Assembly (NCBI GenBank): GCA_903866395.1
Contig: CAIPNM010000242.1
Location: 1 to 47,808 of the forward strand
Reading direction: 5' to 3'
Source: an uncultured bacterium
GTDB taxonomy: Bacteria > Pseudomonadota > Gammaproteobacteria > Burkholderiales > Burkholderiaceae_E
Length of the DNA: 47,808 nt
A program made the position numbers and the translations under genes. Of the stretch, positions 37,287-47,635 are shown piece after piece. Each line of letters opens with the position of its first letter. The first letter of the stretch is position 1. Below the pieces are notes generated by a model. It worked only from the letters and a program-made list of their open reading frames with translations. It had not been told where the DNA came from and ran no database searches.

Positions 37287-39692
37287 ATGAACCTTACTAC
37301 CGAACGCCGCGTCATCGCGTTCGAGTCGCTCCGCATGAGCGATGTCGACGCGGTGGGGGGCAAGAATGCCTCCCTGGGCGAAATGATCAGCCAGCTGGCG
37401 GCCGCCGGCGTGCGAGTGCCGGGGGGGTATGCCACCACGGCGTCGGCCTTCCGCGAATTTCTCGCCCATGACGGACTCGCCGAACGGATCGCGAGGCGAC
37501 TTGAAACGCTAAACGTCGACGACGTCAAGGCGCTGTCCGAATGCGGCGCCGACATTCGCGACTGGATCTGCTCGGCGCCGCTTCCCGCAGCACTCGAGGC
37601 CGACATTCGCGCGCACCACGCGCTCCTTACTGCCGATTCAGGTCCCCTCCTGCCAGTCGCAGTACGATCGTCAGCAACCGCCGAGGATCTTCCCGATGCG
37701 TCGTTCGCAGGTCAGCAGGAAACCTATCTGAACGTCTGCGGAATCGAGGCGGTGCTCGATCGGGTGCGGCATGTGTTTGCTTCCCTCTACAACGACCGCG
37801 CCATCGCCTACCGGGTTCACAAGGGCTTTACGCATGCCGAGGTTGCGCTTTCCGCCGGCATCCAGCGCATGGTTCGAAGCGACCTGGGTAGTTCAGGCGT
37901 CATGTTCACCCTGGACACCGAGTCCGGGTTTCGTGACGTGGTGTTCATCACCAGCGCCTGGGGCCTGGGTGAGACGGTGGTTCAGGGGGCTGTCAATCCC
38001 GACGAGTTTTATGTGCACAAGCCCATGATCGGGGTGGCGCGTCAACCCATCATCCGTCGCGAGATGGGTTCGAAACTGATTCGTATGGAGTTCTCTGACC
38101 AACCGGGCCAGACCGTCAAGACGGTGGACACGCCGGTTGATCTGCGCAACCGGTATTCGCTCACCGACGCTGAGGTGCTCGAACTCGCGCGCTATGGCAT
38201 CACGATCGAACGTCACTACGGGCGGCCTATGGACATCGAGTGGGGCCGCGATGGTAGCGACGGCCGCCTCTACATCCTTCAGGCGCGGCCTGAAACTGTG
38301 AAGTCACGCGAGCAGGGCGGGCGCCAGCAGCGCTATCGTTTGAAGGGATCCGCCGACGTGCTTGCCTCCGGACGTGCAATCGGCCAGAAGGTCGGCGCCG
38401 GGCCGGTGCGGGTCATTCTTGATTCCTCGCAAATGGATCAGGTCCGTCCGGGCGATGTACTGGTCACCGACATGACCGACCCGAACTGGGAACCGGTGAT
38501 GAAGCGTGCGTCAGCGATCGTTACCAACCGCGGCGGGAGAACCTGCCACGCAGCCATCATTGCGCGGGAGTTGGGTATCCCGGCGGTGGTCGGATGTAAC
38601 GACGCAACCGACCGCCTCAAGTCCGATGCGCTGGTCACTGTTTCATGCGCCGAGGGCGACACCGGGTTCATTTACGACGGTCTGCTCGAGACTGAGGTGA
38701 GCGAGGTGGCTACCGGCGAGATGCCCGACATTCCTGTGAAAATCATGATGAATGTCGGCAACCCGCGACTTGCCTTCGAGTTCGCGGCGCTCCCCAACGC
38801 CGGCGTCGGGCTCGCGAGGCTGGAATTCATCATCAACAACAATATCGGCATTCATCCGAAGGCCATTCTCGACTACCCGAATGTGGATGCCGAGCTTTGC
38901 GTTGCGGTTGAAAGCGTCGCTCGCGGACACAGCACGCCTCGCGAGTTCTTTGTGCAGCGGCTTGCCGAGGGGGTGGCCACCATTGCTGCAGCGTTCTGGC
39001 CCAAGCCGGTCATCGTGCGCCTCTCCGACTTTAAGTCGAATGAGTATCGTAAGCTCATTGGCGGATCGCGTTACGAGCCTGAAGAAGAAAACCCGATGCT
39101 GGGTTTCCGGGGCGCGTCACGCTACATTTCTCACGGATTCCGTGATTGCTTTGAGCTTGAATGCGAAGCCCTTCGCCGGGTTCGTAACGACATGGGCCTC
39201 ACGAACGTCGAGTTGATGGTTCCGTTTGTGCGTACGGTTAAGGAAGCGCAGCGGGTGGTCGATCTGCTCGCGCAACACGGGCTCAAACGCGGCGCGGCCC
39301 CTGATGGTGCCAGTGGCGGCGCGCTCAAGCTCATCATGATGTGCGAGCTTCCATCGAACGCCATTCTGGCCGACGCGTTTCTCGAGCACTTCGACGGTTT
39401 TTCAATTGGCTCGAACGATCTCACCCAGCTTACACTAGGACTGGATCGCGATTCCGGGCTGGTTGCAGAGGCCTTCGATGAGCGTGACCCAGCCGTCAAG
39501 GCCTTGCTCGAGTCAGCAATCAGTGCGTGCCGTCGGGCCGGTAAATACGTTGGTATCTGCGGGCAGGGCCCCTCTGACCACCCAGATCTCGCTGAATGGC
39601 TGATGGCTCAGGGTATTGCGTCCATTTCACTTAATCCCGACACGGTGGTTGCCACCTGGCAACGACTGGCGACGGGCGGAGCAGACCGCTAG
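37287..39692 (+). CDS. ppsA: Phosphoenolpyruvate synthase
   Basis: PpsA converts pyruvate plus ATP to PEP, AMP and Pi for gluconeogenesis. The 801-residue protein has the N-terminal ATP-grasp domain ([45 protein letters not shown]). The swivelling phospho-His domain has [23 protein letters not shown] with His421. The C-terminal PEP/pyruvate TIM barrel has [38 protein letters not shown] and the catalytic Cys region [16 protein letters not shown]. The Thr before Cys-His in GGRTCH is the site modified by PpsR in this family. Confidence 0.97.
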   Translation: MNLTTERRVIAFESLRMSDVDAVGGKNASLGEMISQLAAAGVRVPGGYATTASAFREFLAHDGLAERIARRLETLNVDDVKALSECGADIRDWICSAPLPAALEADIRAHHALLTADSGPLLPVAVRSSATAEDLPDASFAGQQETYLNVCGIEAVLDRVRHVFASLYNDRAIAYRVHKGFTHAEVALSAGIQRMVRSDLGSSGVMFTLDTESGFRDVVFITSAWGLGETVVQGAVNPDEFYVHKPMIGVARQPIIRREMGSKLIRMEFSDQPGQTVKTVDTPVDLRNRYSLTDAEVLELARYGITIERHYGRPMDIEWGRDGSDGRLYILQARPETVKSREQGGRQQRYRLKGSADVLASGRAIGQKVGAGPVRVILDSSQMDQVRPGDVLVTDMTDPNWEPVMKRASAIVTNRGGRTCHAAIIARELGIPAVVGCNDATDRLKSDALVTVSCAEGDTGFIYDGLLETEVSEVATGEMPDIPVKIMMNVGNPRLAFEFAALPNAGVGLARLEFIINNNIGIHPKAILDYPNVDAELCVAVESVARGHSTPREFFVQRLAEGVATIAAAFWPKPVIVRLSDFKSNEYRKLIGGSRYEPEEENPMLGFRGASRYISHGFRDCFELECEALRRVRNDMGLTNVELMVPFVRTVKEAQRVVDLLAQHGLKRGAAPDGASGGALKLIMMCELPSNAILADAFLEHFDGFSIGSNDLTQLTLGLDRDSGLVAEAFDERDPAVKALLESAISACRRAGKYVGICGQGPSDHPDLAEWLMAQGIASISLNPDTVVATWQRLATGGADR

Positions 39693-39709
39693 CCGCGGTC
39701 TCGGCCGCG

Positions 39710-41602
39710 ATGACTGCCGAGTCACTGGTTCGAGAGACGGTTGCGGCGCTCCGAGCGCACGCGCCGTTCTCTGAGATGGCGATCGCGGATGTCGATTTCG
39801 TGGCCCGGCACGTGCGTCTTCAATATTTCGCCGCGGCCGAACGAATTCTGGAGCCGGGTTCCGATCACCCGCCAGGATGTTTCATTGTCCGGCAGGGCGG
39901 GGTAGAGGGCGTCCTGCCCGGCGAGGGGGGCGGTTCAATGACGTCGCCGCTCGCTCTCGGCCCAGGAGACATGTTCCCGATCGGCTCATTAATGGGGAAG
40001 CGCCCGATCCGCACCCGCTATTCCGCTGTAGCGGATCTCTTCTGCTGGCTTCTGCCCACCGAGCACTTTGAACAACTGCTCGGACGAAGCGAGGTCTTCA
40101 CTGATTTTTGCAGACGACGGTTGGCGGCGCTGATGGAGCTCTCCATGCGCGAGGTGCAAGCGAACTATTCGGCGCAGAGCGCGCAGTGGCGCCTGATGAG
40201 TCAGCCACTGCGCTCGATGATCCGGCGTGAACCCGTGTGGTGTCGGCCCGACACGTCGCTCGGCGAAGCGATGGCGGCGATGGAGCGCGAGGTGGTTGGC
40301 GCCATGCTGATCGTCGATGAGCTCAGCGGCGAGCCAATCGGGATTTTTACTCGGCAGGATGTCATCGGACGAATCGTGTTGCCCGAGCAACCGCTGGACT
40401 CCCCCATTTCAGCGGTGATGAGCGCACCCGTGTCTGCGCTACCGGCTGGCGCAACGGTTGCCGACGCGACCATGCTGATGGCAGACCGGTCGATCCGCCA
40501 CGTGCCCGTCATTGACGGGGGCCGGGTAATCGGCATGGTGACTGAGCGCGACCTGTTCGCGCTCACCCGACGTAACCTCAGGCAACTGAGCGATTCAATT
40601 GTTCGGGCGACGCAACCCGAACAGTTGATCTCTATTGCAGACGAGATCCGCGAGTGGTCGCGCTCGCTCGTGGCACAGGGGGTCGCAGCGCAGCATCTCA
40701 CGCATCTCATCAGCCGAATGAATGATCAGCTCACCCAGCGTCTGATCACGATCCTTGCCGCGTCAAACGGCGTTGATCTTGCATCGTTCTGCTGGCTTGC
40801 GTTTGGTAGCGAAGGGCGCGAGGAGCAAACCATCGCGACCGATCAGGACAACGGCATTGTGTTCGACGACGCCTGCCCGGCTGAGTCACGCGCGGCCTTG
40901 CTTGCGCTTGGGCAGTCGGTGAACCACTGGCTGGACCGTAGCGGCTACCCACTCTGCAAAGGCGGAATCATGGCGGGCAATCCGGAGTGCTGCCTGAGCC
41001 TCTCGCATTGGCAGGCGCGCTTTGCCCAGTGGGTCTCTCATGGCAGCCCGCAAGACTTGCTGAATGCAAGCATCTTTTTCGACCTTAGGTCACTTGCAGG
41101 CAATCTCGATCTGGGGGAGCGGCTGCGGGCGGTGGTCGCGCCCAGCGTGCAACGGAGCGCCCGCTTCCAAAAATTAATGAGTGACAACGCCCAGCGCAGC
41201 AACCCGCCACGCTTTCTTGCGAGCGGTGTTCTGGGCATGTTGGCCCCGGAGTCCGGCTCGGTTGATCTGAAGCTGCAAGGCACCCTGCCCATGGTCGACG
41301 TAGCGCGGCTACTGTGCCTCGCAAACGGGATTGTTCAATCCGGCACCGTGGCTCGGATCGAGGCGCTGATCGAGAAGGCCGTCGTCGATGCCAACGAAGG
41401 ACGGGGTTGGATCGATGGCTTCAACTTCTTGCAGGGCCTGCGGCTTCGGGTTCAGCATTTACAGTCAGCTGACTCGCCACGTATCACCAACCCTAACCTG
41501 ATCGACCTCGACACTTTGTCTCCGCTTGATCGTCGAATTTTGGTGGAAGCACTACGCCAGGTTCGCAAAGCGCTTCAGCGCTTATACGTTGACTATCCAT
41601 GA
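39710..41602 (+). CDS. cNMP-binding/CBS/DUF294 nucleotidyltransferase-like signalling protein
   Basis: A 630-residue four-domain protein. The order is a cyclic-nucleotide-binding-like domain (about 20-140), a CBS pair (about 165-290, with VVGAMLIVDELSGEPIGIFTRQD and SIRHVPVIDGGRVIGMVTERD), a DUF294 nucleotidyltransferase-like core and a DUF294 C-terminal helical domain to the end. The core has FGSEGREEQ (365-373) and TDQDNGIVF (377-385), i.e. the GS...D.D pattern seen in GlnD. These suggest an enzyme or switch that senses adenine or cyclic nucleotides; no substrate is established. It starts 17 bp after ppsA, probably co-transcribed with it, and its TGA overlaps the exonuclease ATG, a pairing that recurs in proteobacteria. 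Confidence 0.88.
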   Translation: MTAESLVRETVAALRAHAPFSEMAIADVDFVARHVRLQYFAAAERILEPGSDHPPGCFIVRQGGVEGVLPGEGGGSMTSPLALGPGDMFPIGSLMGKRPIRTRYSAVADLFCWLLPTEHFEQLLGRSEVFTDFCRRRLAALMELSMREVQANYSAQSAQWRLMSQPLRSMIRREPVWCRPDTSLGEAMAAMEREVVGAMLIVDELSGEPIGIFTRQDVIGRIVLPEQPLDSPISAVMSAPVSALPAGATVADATMLMADRSIRHVPVIDGGRVIGMVTERDLFALTRRNLRQLSDSIVRATQPEQLISIADEIREWSRSLVAQGVAAQHLTHLISRMNDQLTQRLITILAASNGVDLASFCWLAFGSEGREEQTIATDQDNGIVFDDACPAESRAALLALGQSVNHWLDRSGYPLCKGGIMAGNPECCLSLSHWQARFAQWVSHGSPQDLLNASIFFDLRSLAGNLDLGERLRAVVAPSVQRSARFQKLMSDNAQRSNPPRFLASGVLGMLAPESGSVDLKLQGTLPMVDVARLLCLANGIVQSGTVARIEALIEKAVVDANEGRGWIDGFNFLQGLRLRVQHLQSADSPRITNPNLIDLDTLSPLDRRILVEALRQVRKALQRLYVDYP

Positions 41603-42255
41603 GGTGGCCCGCTTTTGAAGCGGTGTGGCGTCCCCTTACCCGATTGTGGAAGGGTGCAGAGGCTGGTCCCGAGACACGTTGGGTGGTGATTGATGTCGAG
41701 ACCACAGGTCTCGATACCGAGCATGACGCGTTGCTCTCCATTGGAGCCGTGGCCCTGTCGCCAGCGGGCATCGACGTGAGTGATAGTTTCGAGGTGTCGG
41801 TTCGCCCCCCTGCGATCTCGGAGCGAAGCAACATCCTGATCCATCGAATCGGCGCAGCCGCTCAGGCGGGTGGTGAGCCGCCCGCACTCGCGTGCCGTGG
41901 CTTCCTTGACTATGCCGGTAATTCGCCGCTGGTGGGCTTTCACGTCGGGTTTGACCGCGCGTTCCTCACACGAGCGCTGCGCAATGCAAACCTTGTGGTA
42001 CCTCGCCGCTGGTTGGATCTCGCGGCACTGGCGCCTACGCTGCGCCCGGGGGTGGCTGCCCATGCGCTCGATGAGTGGCTGACGATCGCCAAGGTGTCTG
42101 CCCTCGCGCGACACGCGGCAACTAGCGACGCCATGGCGACCGCCATGTTGTTTCAGTGGCTATTGGGCAAGGTGCCACCAGCCGATCGCCATTTCGGGAA
42201 GCTCCGCGGACTCGCGGGCAGCGCGCGTTGGGTGGGCCCCGCCAACCGCACTTAG
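41599..42255 (+). CDS. DnaQ-like 3'-5' exonuclease (DEDDh)
   Basis: A 218-residue exonuclease of the DNA polymerase III epsilon superfamily. Exo I is VVIDVETTGLDTEHDALLSIGAVAL (Asp and Glu), Exo II/III is LVGFHVGFDRAFLTRAL (Asp), and the last motif RHAATSDAMATAM supplies His and Asp, so it is a DEDDh enzyme with all catalytic residues. It is far too short and divergent to be replicative DnaQ and lacks the clamp-binding tail. It is translationally coupled to the cNMP/CBS/DUF294 protein. RNA, DNA or nucleotide substrates are all possible. It ends 13 bp from the convergent smpB stop. Confidence 0.9.
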   Translation: MRWPAFEAVWRPLTRLWKGAEAGPETRWVVIDVETTGLDTEHDALLSIGAVALSPAGIDVSDSFEVSVRPPAISERSNILIHRIGAAAQAGGEPPALACRGFLDYAGNSPLVGFHVGFDRAFLTRALRNANLVVPRRWLDLAALAPTLRPGVAAHALDEWLTIAKVSALARHAATSDAMATAMLFQWLLGKVPPADRHFGKLRGLAGSARWVGPANRT

Positions 42256-42268
42256 TGGCAATTGACCT

Positions 42269-42730
42269 TCAGTCGCCGCGTTTCCGGTTGGTCTGCTTCA
42301 TGATTTGGGCGCGTTCGCGCTGCCAATCGCGGTCACGCTCGGCATCTCGCTTGTCATGCTGACGCTTACCCTTTGCAAGCCCCAGGGCGAGCTTCACCCG
42401 GCCGCGGGTGTAGTGGAAATCGAGCGGGACCAGTGTGTAGCCTGCGCGTTCCACCTTCCCGATGAGCTTGCGGATCTCTTCCGCCCGCATCAGTAGTTTT
42501 CGGGTCCTGACCGGGTCGGGCTGGATGTGGGTGGACGCCTCGGGGAGCGCGGAAATGTGTGCGCCAATCAGATAGAGCTCTGCCCGTCGGAGAATGACAT
42601 AGGCCTCCTTGATCTGCGCCCGACCCGCACGGATGGCCTTGACCTCCCAGCCCTCGAGCACCAGGCCGGCCTCGAATCGCTCTTCGATCGAGTAGTCATG
42701 GAAGGCCTTTTTGTTCTGAATGATGCTCAT
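42269..42730 (-). CDS. smpB: SsrA-binding protein SmpB
   Basis: SmpB brings tmRNA to stalled ribosomes for trans-translation. The 153-residue protein has [31 protein letters not shown], the OB-fold core [33 protein letters not shown] and [30 protein letters not shown], then a basic C-terminal tail ([15 protein letters not shown]) that enters the mRNA channel. No tmRNA gene is visible in the window. It is divergent from ratA with 42 bp between start codons, the usual betaproteobacterial arrangement. Confidence 0.97.
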   Translation of the reverse strand: MSIIQNKKAFHDYSIEERFEAGLVLEGWEVKAIRAGRAQIKEAYVILRRAELYLIGAHISALPEASTHIQPDPVRTRKLLMRAEEIRKLIGKVERAGYTLVPLDFHYTRGRVKLALGLAKGKRQHDKRDAERDRDWQRERAQIMKQTNRKRGD

Positions 42731-42772
42731 GACAAAATCGCAACTCTTCTTGTGGCGGATATGTGACTGGTA

Positions 42773-43216
42773 ATGGGTGAGGTCAGGAAATCGGTACTAC
42801 TTGCGCATCCGTGCGAGCGGATGTTCGATCTGGTTGCTCGGGTTGAGGACTATCCGTCATTTTTGCCCTGGTGTGGCGGGGCGTCGGTTACACCCCAACC
42901 AGACGGGTCAAAGCTCGCCACAGTTCAGATTGCGTTCAAGGGCCTTCGGCAGTCATTCTCAACCATTAACCGGCACCTGCCTCCCGAATCCATTTCCATG
43001 CAGTTACAACAGGGCCCATTCAAGTCGCTACATGGCACCTGGCGATTTACCCGAATCCGTGATGACGCGTGTCGGGTGGAATTGTCGCTTGAATACCAGT
43101 TTGGCGGCGGATTGCTGGGACGGGCGCTCGCGCCGGTCTTTGATCATATCGCAGCCACCATGGTCGATGCTTTTGTGGATCGCGCGGATCAACTGTACGG
43201 CGAGGCTGATCAATGA
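42773..43216 (+). CDS. ratA: RatA / Coq10-type SRPBCC protein
   Basis: A 147-residue START-like protein. The N-terminus [33 protein letters not shown] is the hallmark of the RatA/COQ10 family, followed by [22 protein letters not shown] and the C-terminal helix [20 protein letters not shown]. coli RatA was described as a toxin that blocks 70S association; mitochondrial homologues bind ubiquinone, so the true role here is open. No strong ribosome binding site precedes the ATG. Its stop overlaps the rnfH ATG. Confidence 0.9.
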   Translation: MGEVRKSVLLAHPCERMFDLVARVEDYPSFLPWCGGASVTPQPDGSKLATVQIAFKGLRQSFSTINRHLPPESISMQLQQGPFKSLHGTWRFTRIRDDACRVELSLEYQFGGGLLGRALAPVFDHIAATMVDAFVDRADQLYGEADQ

Positions 43217-43566
43217 GCTCGGAGATCGTCCCGCCACAGGAAAGCATCGAGATCGATGTTTGCTGGGTCGCAGACCCCACGCACGGGGCTCCTCAGGTAC
43301 GTTGCGAGCGCTTGAAGCTTCCGGTGCAAGCCACGGTGGCTGATGCGCTGTCGGCAGCGAATCGGCCCGAGTTGGGCATCGGACTGGCAAACGGTTCGCT
43401 GTCAGCCGCGGTATTTGGAGAGGCGGTAACGCTCCAGTCCCCCCTTTATATGGGTGACCGAGTCGAACTTCTTGCGCGGCTTGAAGCCGACCCCAAACAC
43501 TCTCGCGCCAGGCGCGCCGAGGTGCAACGACAGCGCCGCGGCGACGTACGCTGGCAACGCCGGTGA
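43213..43566 (+). CDS. rnfH: RnfH family ubiquitin-like protein
   Basis: A 117-residue protein of the RnfH (UPF0125) family with a beta-grasp fold. The segment IEIDVCWVADP starts the fold, and a hydrophobic strand region (VRCERLKLPVQATVADALSAA) follows. VAVYGK-type wording in relatives is here SAAVFGEAVTLQSPLYMGDRVELLARLEADPK. The C-terminal 15-20 residues are Arg-rich. Function is unknown; RnfH is neighboured by ratA in most proteobacteria, and the ATGA overlap agrees with co-translation. Confidence 0.9.
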   Translation: MSSEIVPPQESIEIDVCWVADPTHGAPQVRCERLKLPVQATVADALSAANRPELGIGLANGSLSAAVFGEAVTLQSPLYMGDRVELLARLEADPKHSRARRAEVQRQRRGDVRWQRR

Positions 43567-43598
43567 TCGCAGATCGCCGCACCCTGGGCAGGCCATGA

Positions 43599-45113
<1,515 letters not shown>

Positions 45114-45115
45114 TC

Positions 45116-46699
45116 ATGCATGACCGGATTCTTATCCTCGACTTCGGGTCGCAGGTAACGCAGCTGATTGCGCGTCGCGTCCGCGAGGCGCATGTGTATT
45201 GCGAAATTCATCCCTGCGATGTTTCGGATGAGTTCGTTCGTGGATTTGCACCGCGAGGCATCATCCTCTCGGGCAGTCACATGTCTGCACACCACGAGTC
45301 CACCGACCGCGCACCACAAGCAGTTTTCGAGCTCGGTGTTCCCGTACTGGGCATCTGCTACGGCATGCAGACCATGGCGCAGCAACTCGGCGGCCGGGTC
45401 GAAAGCGGCCAGACCCGGGAGTTTGGATACGCCGAGGTTCGCGCTCGCGGCCACACGCGTTTTCTTGACGGCATTCAGGATTTCGCAACCTCTGAGGGAC
45501 ACGGCATTCTGAAGGTCTGGATGAGTCACGGTGATAAGGTCACCGAGATGCCGCCCGGCTTCAAGCTCATGGCCTCCACACCGAGCTGCCCGATTGCTGG
45601 GATGGCTGATGAAGCGCGCGGGCTGTATGCCGTTCAGTTTCACCCGGAAGTCACTCATACCCTCCAGGGCGCCGCGATCCTGCAACGGTTCGTTACCGAC
45701 CTTTGTCAGGCACAGCCCGACTGGGTGATGGGTGACTATATCGGCGAGGCTGTCGAGCGTATTCGTGCCTCGGTAGGCGACGAAGAGGTGATCCTCGGTC
45801 TGTCGGGCGGGGTCGACTCGAGCGTTGCTGCCGCACTCATCCATCGTGCGATAGGTGACAGGCTCACCTGCGTGTTCGTCGACAATGGGTTGCTGCGGCT
45901 CGGCGAGGGCGATCAGGTGATGAGCACCTTTGCGCAGCACATGGGCTTACGAATTGTTCATGTCGATGCATCGAAGCGCTTCATGGGTGAGTTGTCGGGC
46001 GTGACCGATCCTGAAGCAAAACGCCGCATCATCGGTCGTGAATTTGTTGAGGTGTTCCAGGCGGAGGCGGCCAAGCTTCCCCGCGCGCGCTGGCTCGCGC
46101 AGGGAACCATCTATCCTGATGTGATTGAGTCGGCGGGTGCCAAGACAAAGAAGGCCACCACGATCAAGTCCCATCACAACGTCGGCGGACTCCCGGACAC
46201 CCTTCACCTGAAGCTCCTCGAACCCCTTCGCGAACTGTTCAAGGATGAAGTTCGTGAACTGGGTGTGGCGCTGGGTCTGCCCAGGGAGATGGTCTATCGT
46301 CATCCATTCCCAGGGCCGGGGTTGGGGGTGAGGATTCTGGGCGAGGTTCGTGCCGAGTATGCCGACCTGCTTCGCAGAGCCGATGCGATTTTTATCGAGG
46401 AACTACGCGCTACGGTCGACGCCACCGACGGTCGCAACTGGTATGACAAGACTTCGCAGGCGTTCGCGGTGTTCCTGCCGGTGAAGTCGGTGGGTGTGAT
46501 GGGCGATGGCCGCACCTATGAGTTTGTCGTGGCGCTCCGTGCCGTGCAGACCCAAGACTTTATGACGGCACATTGGGCTCACTTGCCGCATGACTTGCTA
46601 GGGAAGGTGTCCAATCGGATCATTAATGAGGTGCGCGGTATTAACCGGGTGGTGTATGACATCAGCGGCAAGCCGCCGGCGACCATTGAGTGGGAGTGA
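45116..46699 (+). CDS. guaA: GMP synthase (glutamine-hydrolysing)
   Basis: GuaA aminates XMP to GMP. The 527-residue protein has a class I glutamine amidotransferase domain with nucleophile Cys81 in [12 protein letters not shown] and the HPEV motif in [10 protein letters not shown]. It then has the ATP-pyrophosphatase domain with [18 protein letters not shown] and the dimerisation domain ending [13 protein letters not shown] replaces SGGP near residue 52, as I recall from other betaproteobacterial GuaA. The 3' end of guaA is a known integration site for genomic islands; the coding end here is intact and the DNA just after it is unusual. Confidence 0.98.
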   Translation: MHDRILILDFGSQVTQLIARRVREAHVYCEIHPCDVSDEFVRGFAPRGIILSGSHMSAHHESTDRAPQAVFELGVPVLGICYGMQTMAQQLGGRVESGQTREFGYAEVRARGHTRFLDGIQDFATSEGHGILKVWMSHGDKVTEMPPGFKLMASTPSCPIAGMADEARGLYAVQFHPEVTHTLQGAAILQRFVTDLCQAQPDWVMGDYIGEAVERIRASVGDEEVILGLSGGVDSSVAAALIHRAIGDRLTCVFVDNGLLRLGEGDQVMSTFAQHMGLRIVHVDASKRFMGELSGVTDPEAKRRIIGREFVEVFQAEAAKLPRARWLAQGTIYPDVIESAGAKTKKATTIKSHHNVGGLPDTLHLKLLEPLRELFKDEVRELGVALGLPREMVYRHPFPGPGLGVRILGEVRAEYADLLRRADAIFIEELRATVDATDGRNWYDKTSQAFAVFLPVKSVGVMGDGRTYEFVVALRAVQTQDFMTAHWAHLPHDLLGKVSNRIINEVRGINRVVYDISGKPPATIEWE

Positions 46700-46807
46700 T
46701 TGACGGAAGTTTTGTCGTTATAAATCAATAGCTTGGACTATAAAAACTAGTTACACCATCGGAAAATATCTTGTAAGATCAGTCACTTCAGGCTGAGGAG
46801 ATGCCCG
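46700..46807 (+). other. AT-rich spacer after guaA with RBS
   Basis: This 108-bp stretch is clearly AT-rich against GC-rich neighbours. It holds TATAAA-like boxes at 46719 and 46739, a TTGGAC at 46733 and a short inverted repeat ATCTT-GT-AAGAT around 46768-46780. It ends in GAGGAG (46795-46800), which is 7 nt from ATG 46808. It looks like an imported promoter/leader. No duplicate of the guaA 3' end was seen within the window. Confidence 0.55.
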
Positions 46808-47635
46808 ATGTTGCGAAGTGGCAAGACTATCGCTGGTAGTGAAAGCGGTATCGTTGAGAGCAAGCCCAAGCGTGTGCGGGCTGCTACGCGAATGAGCGAT
46901 GTCCACGACATCCTCGACGGTGACGTTCGCCTGTTTAGAACGACTCACAGTGGCGACGTATGGCAGATGCGAATGTGGGTAACCGAATTCGAGCGCAATG
47001 GCCGCGATCATGAGATCCACCGACGGCCGGTTGCCGCCAGCGAGTTGAGCAGCGCGAATGGCGGCCCCTTCGTTGAAAGGCATCAGATCGTATCGGGCGA
47101 CCCCTTGGACATTACAGCTGCGGCCAAACATCTGGGCGACCAGATGATGGAGCGACTACCCGGAGGCAGTGTTGACGAGGCCAACCAACTCGCTAAAACC
47201 GAATTTGGCGCGATTGCCCAACAGATGTCCGATACCAGCCTTTCATCTCTTTACAAGGCTTATCTTGACCAACCGCACCTCATTCAGGCGTCTGAGCCGA
47301 TGGGCAGCGTTTCAATGGAAGTTGAGAGCAGCTTTGGGCCGTCCGACCAGGCTGAGAACCGGACCTTCTGGCAGCAGGCCAAGCCCCGCGCTCAACCTTT
47401 CACATGGGGCCTCGGCGCCGTAGAGGTCATGTTCGAAGTGATCGGGAAGGAAATGACAGGGCGCGGTTTGACGGTGGAGAGCGAACCCGAGCTCAAGGCG
47501 ATCACCGACACCGCTCGTTACCCCGAGTCTGCGGAACAACCCATCGTGAATTGCATCGGCACAGGCACGCCTGTCGACAACGCAGTGGCCAATCTCCGAT
47601 CGAGCGCGCCGCCCCCTGGAGCGCTCCGGGCCTGA
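46808..47635 (+). CDS. Hypothetical protein; N-terminus resembles a phage integrase
   Basis: I do not recognise this 275-residue ORF as a whole. Its start is well supported: GAGGAG lies 7 nt before ATG, and a hairpin follows the stop by 5 bp. Residues about 18-60 (KPKRVRAATRMSDVHDILDG, then DVRLFRTTHSGDVWQMRMWVTE) resemble the N-terminal arm and start of the SAM-like domain of tyrosine recombinases that sit after guaA in islands. From about residue 60 the likeness stops, no catalytic R...HxxR...Y set is visible, and a PIN-like fragment reads on the other strand (46982-47131). It overlaps the phoU-like reading frame from 47312. Best guess: a broken integrase fused by chance to downstream debris. 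A real orphan protein is possible. Confidence 0.4.
   Translation: MLRSGKTIAGSESGIVESKPKRVRAATRMSDVHDILDGDVRLFRTTHSGDVWQMRMWVTEFERNGRDHEIHRRPVAASELSSANGGPFVERHQIVSGDPLDITAAAKHLGDQMMERLPGGSVDEANQLAKTEFGAIAQQMSDTSLSSLYKAYLDQPHLIQASEPMGSVSMEVESSFGPSDQAENRTFWQQAKPRAQPFTWGLGAVEVMFEVIGKEMTGRGLTVESEPELKAITDTARYPESAEQPIVNCIGTGTPVDNAVANLRSSAPPPGALRA
46982..47131 (-). pseudogene. PIN-domain (VapC/FitB-like) fragment
   Basis: On the minus strand, 50 codons from ATG 47131 read like the C-terminal half of a VapC-type PIN toxin: DLMPFNEGAAIRAAQL, then a short gap, then RPSVDLMIAAIALEFG. The last segment includes the conserved Asp of the (S/A)-x-D-x-x-IAA helix. A stop precedes it in frame, the N-terminal acidic residues are missing, and after EFG the expected TRN..DF strand appears only in another frame. 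There is no antitoxin gene. I regard it as a decayed fragment. Statistical support cannot be computed here. Confidence 0.35.

Noticed and set aside
42731-42772. tmRNA gene (ssrA) next to smpB
   Set aside because: Only 42 bp lie between smpB and ratA; too short and no tRNA-like ends.
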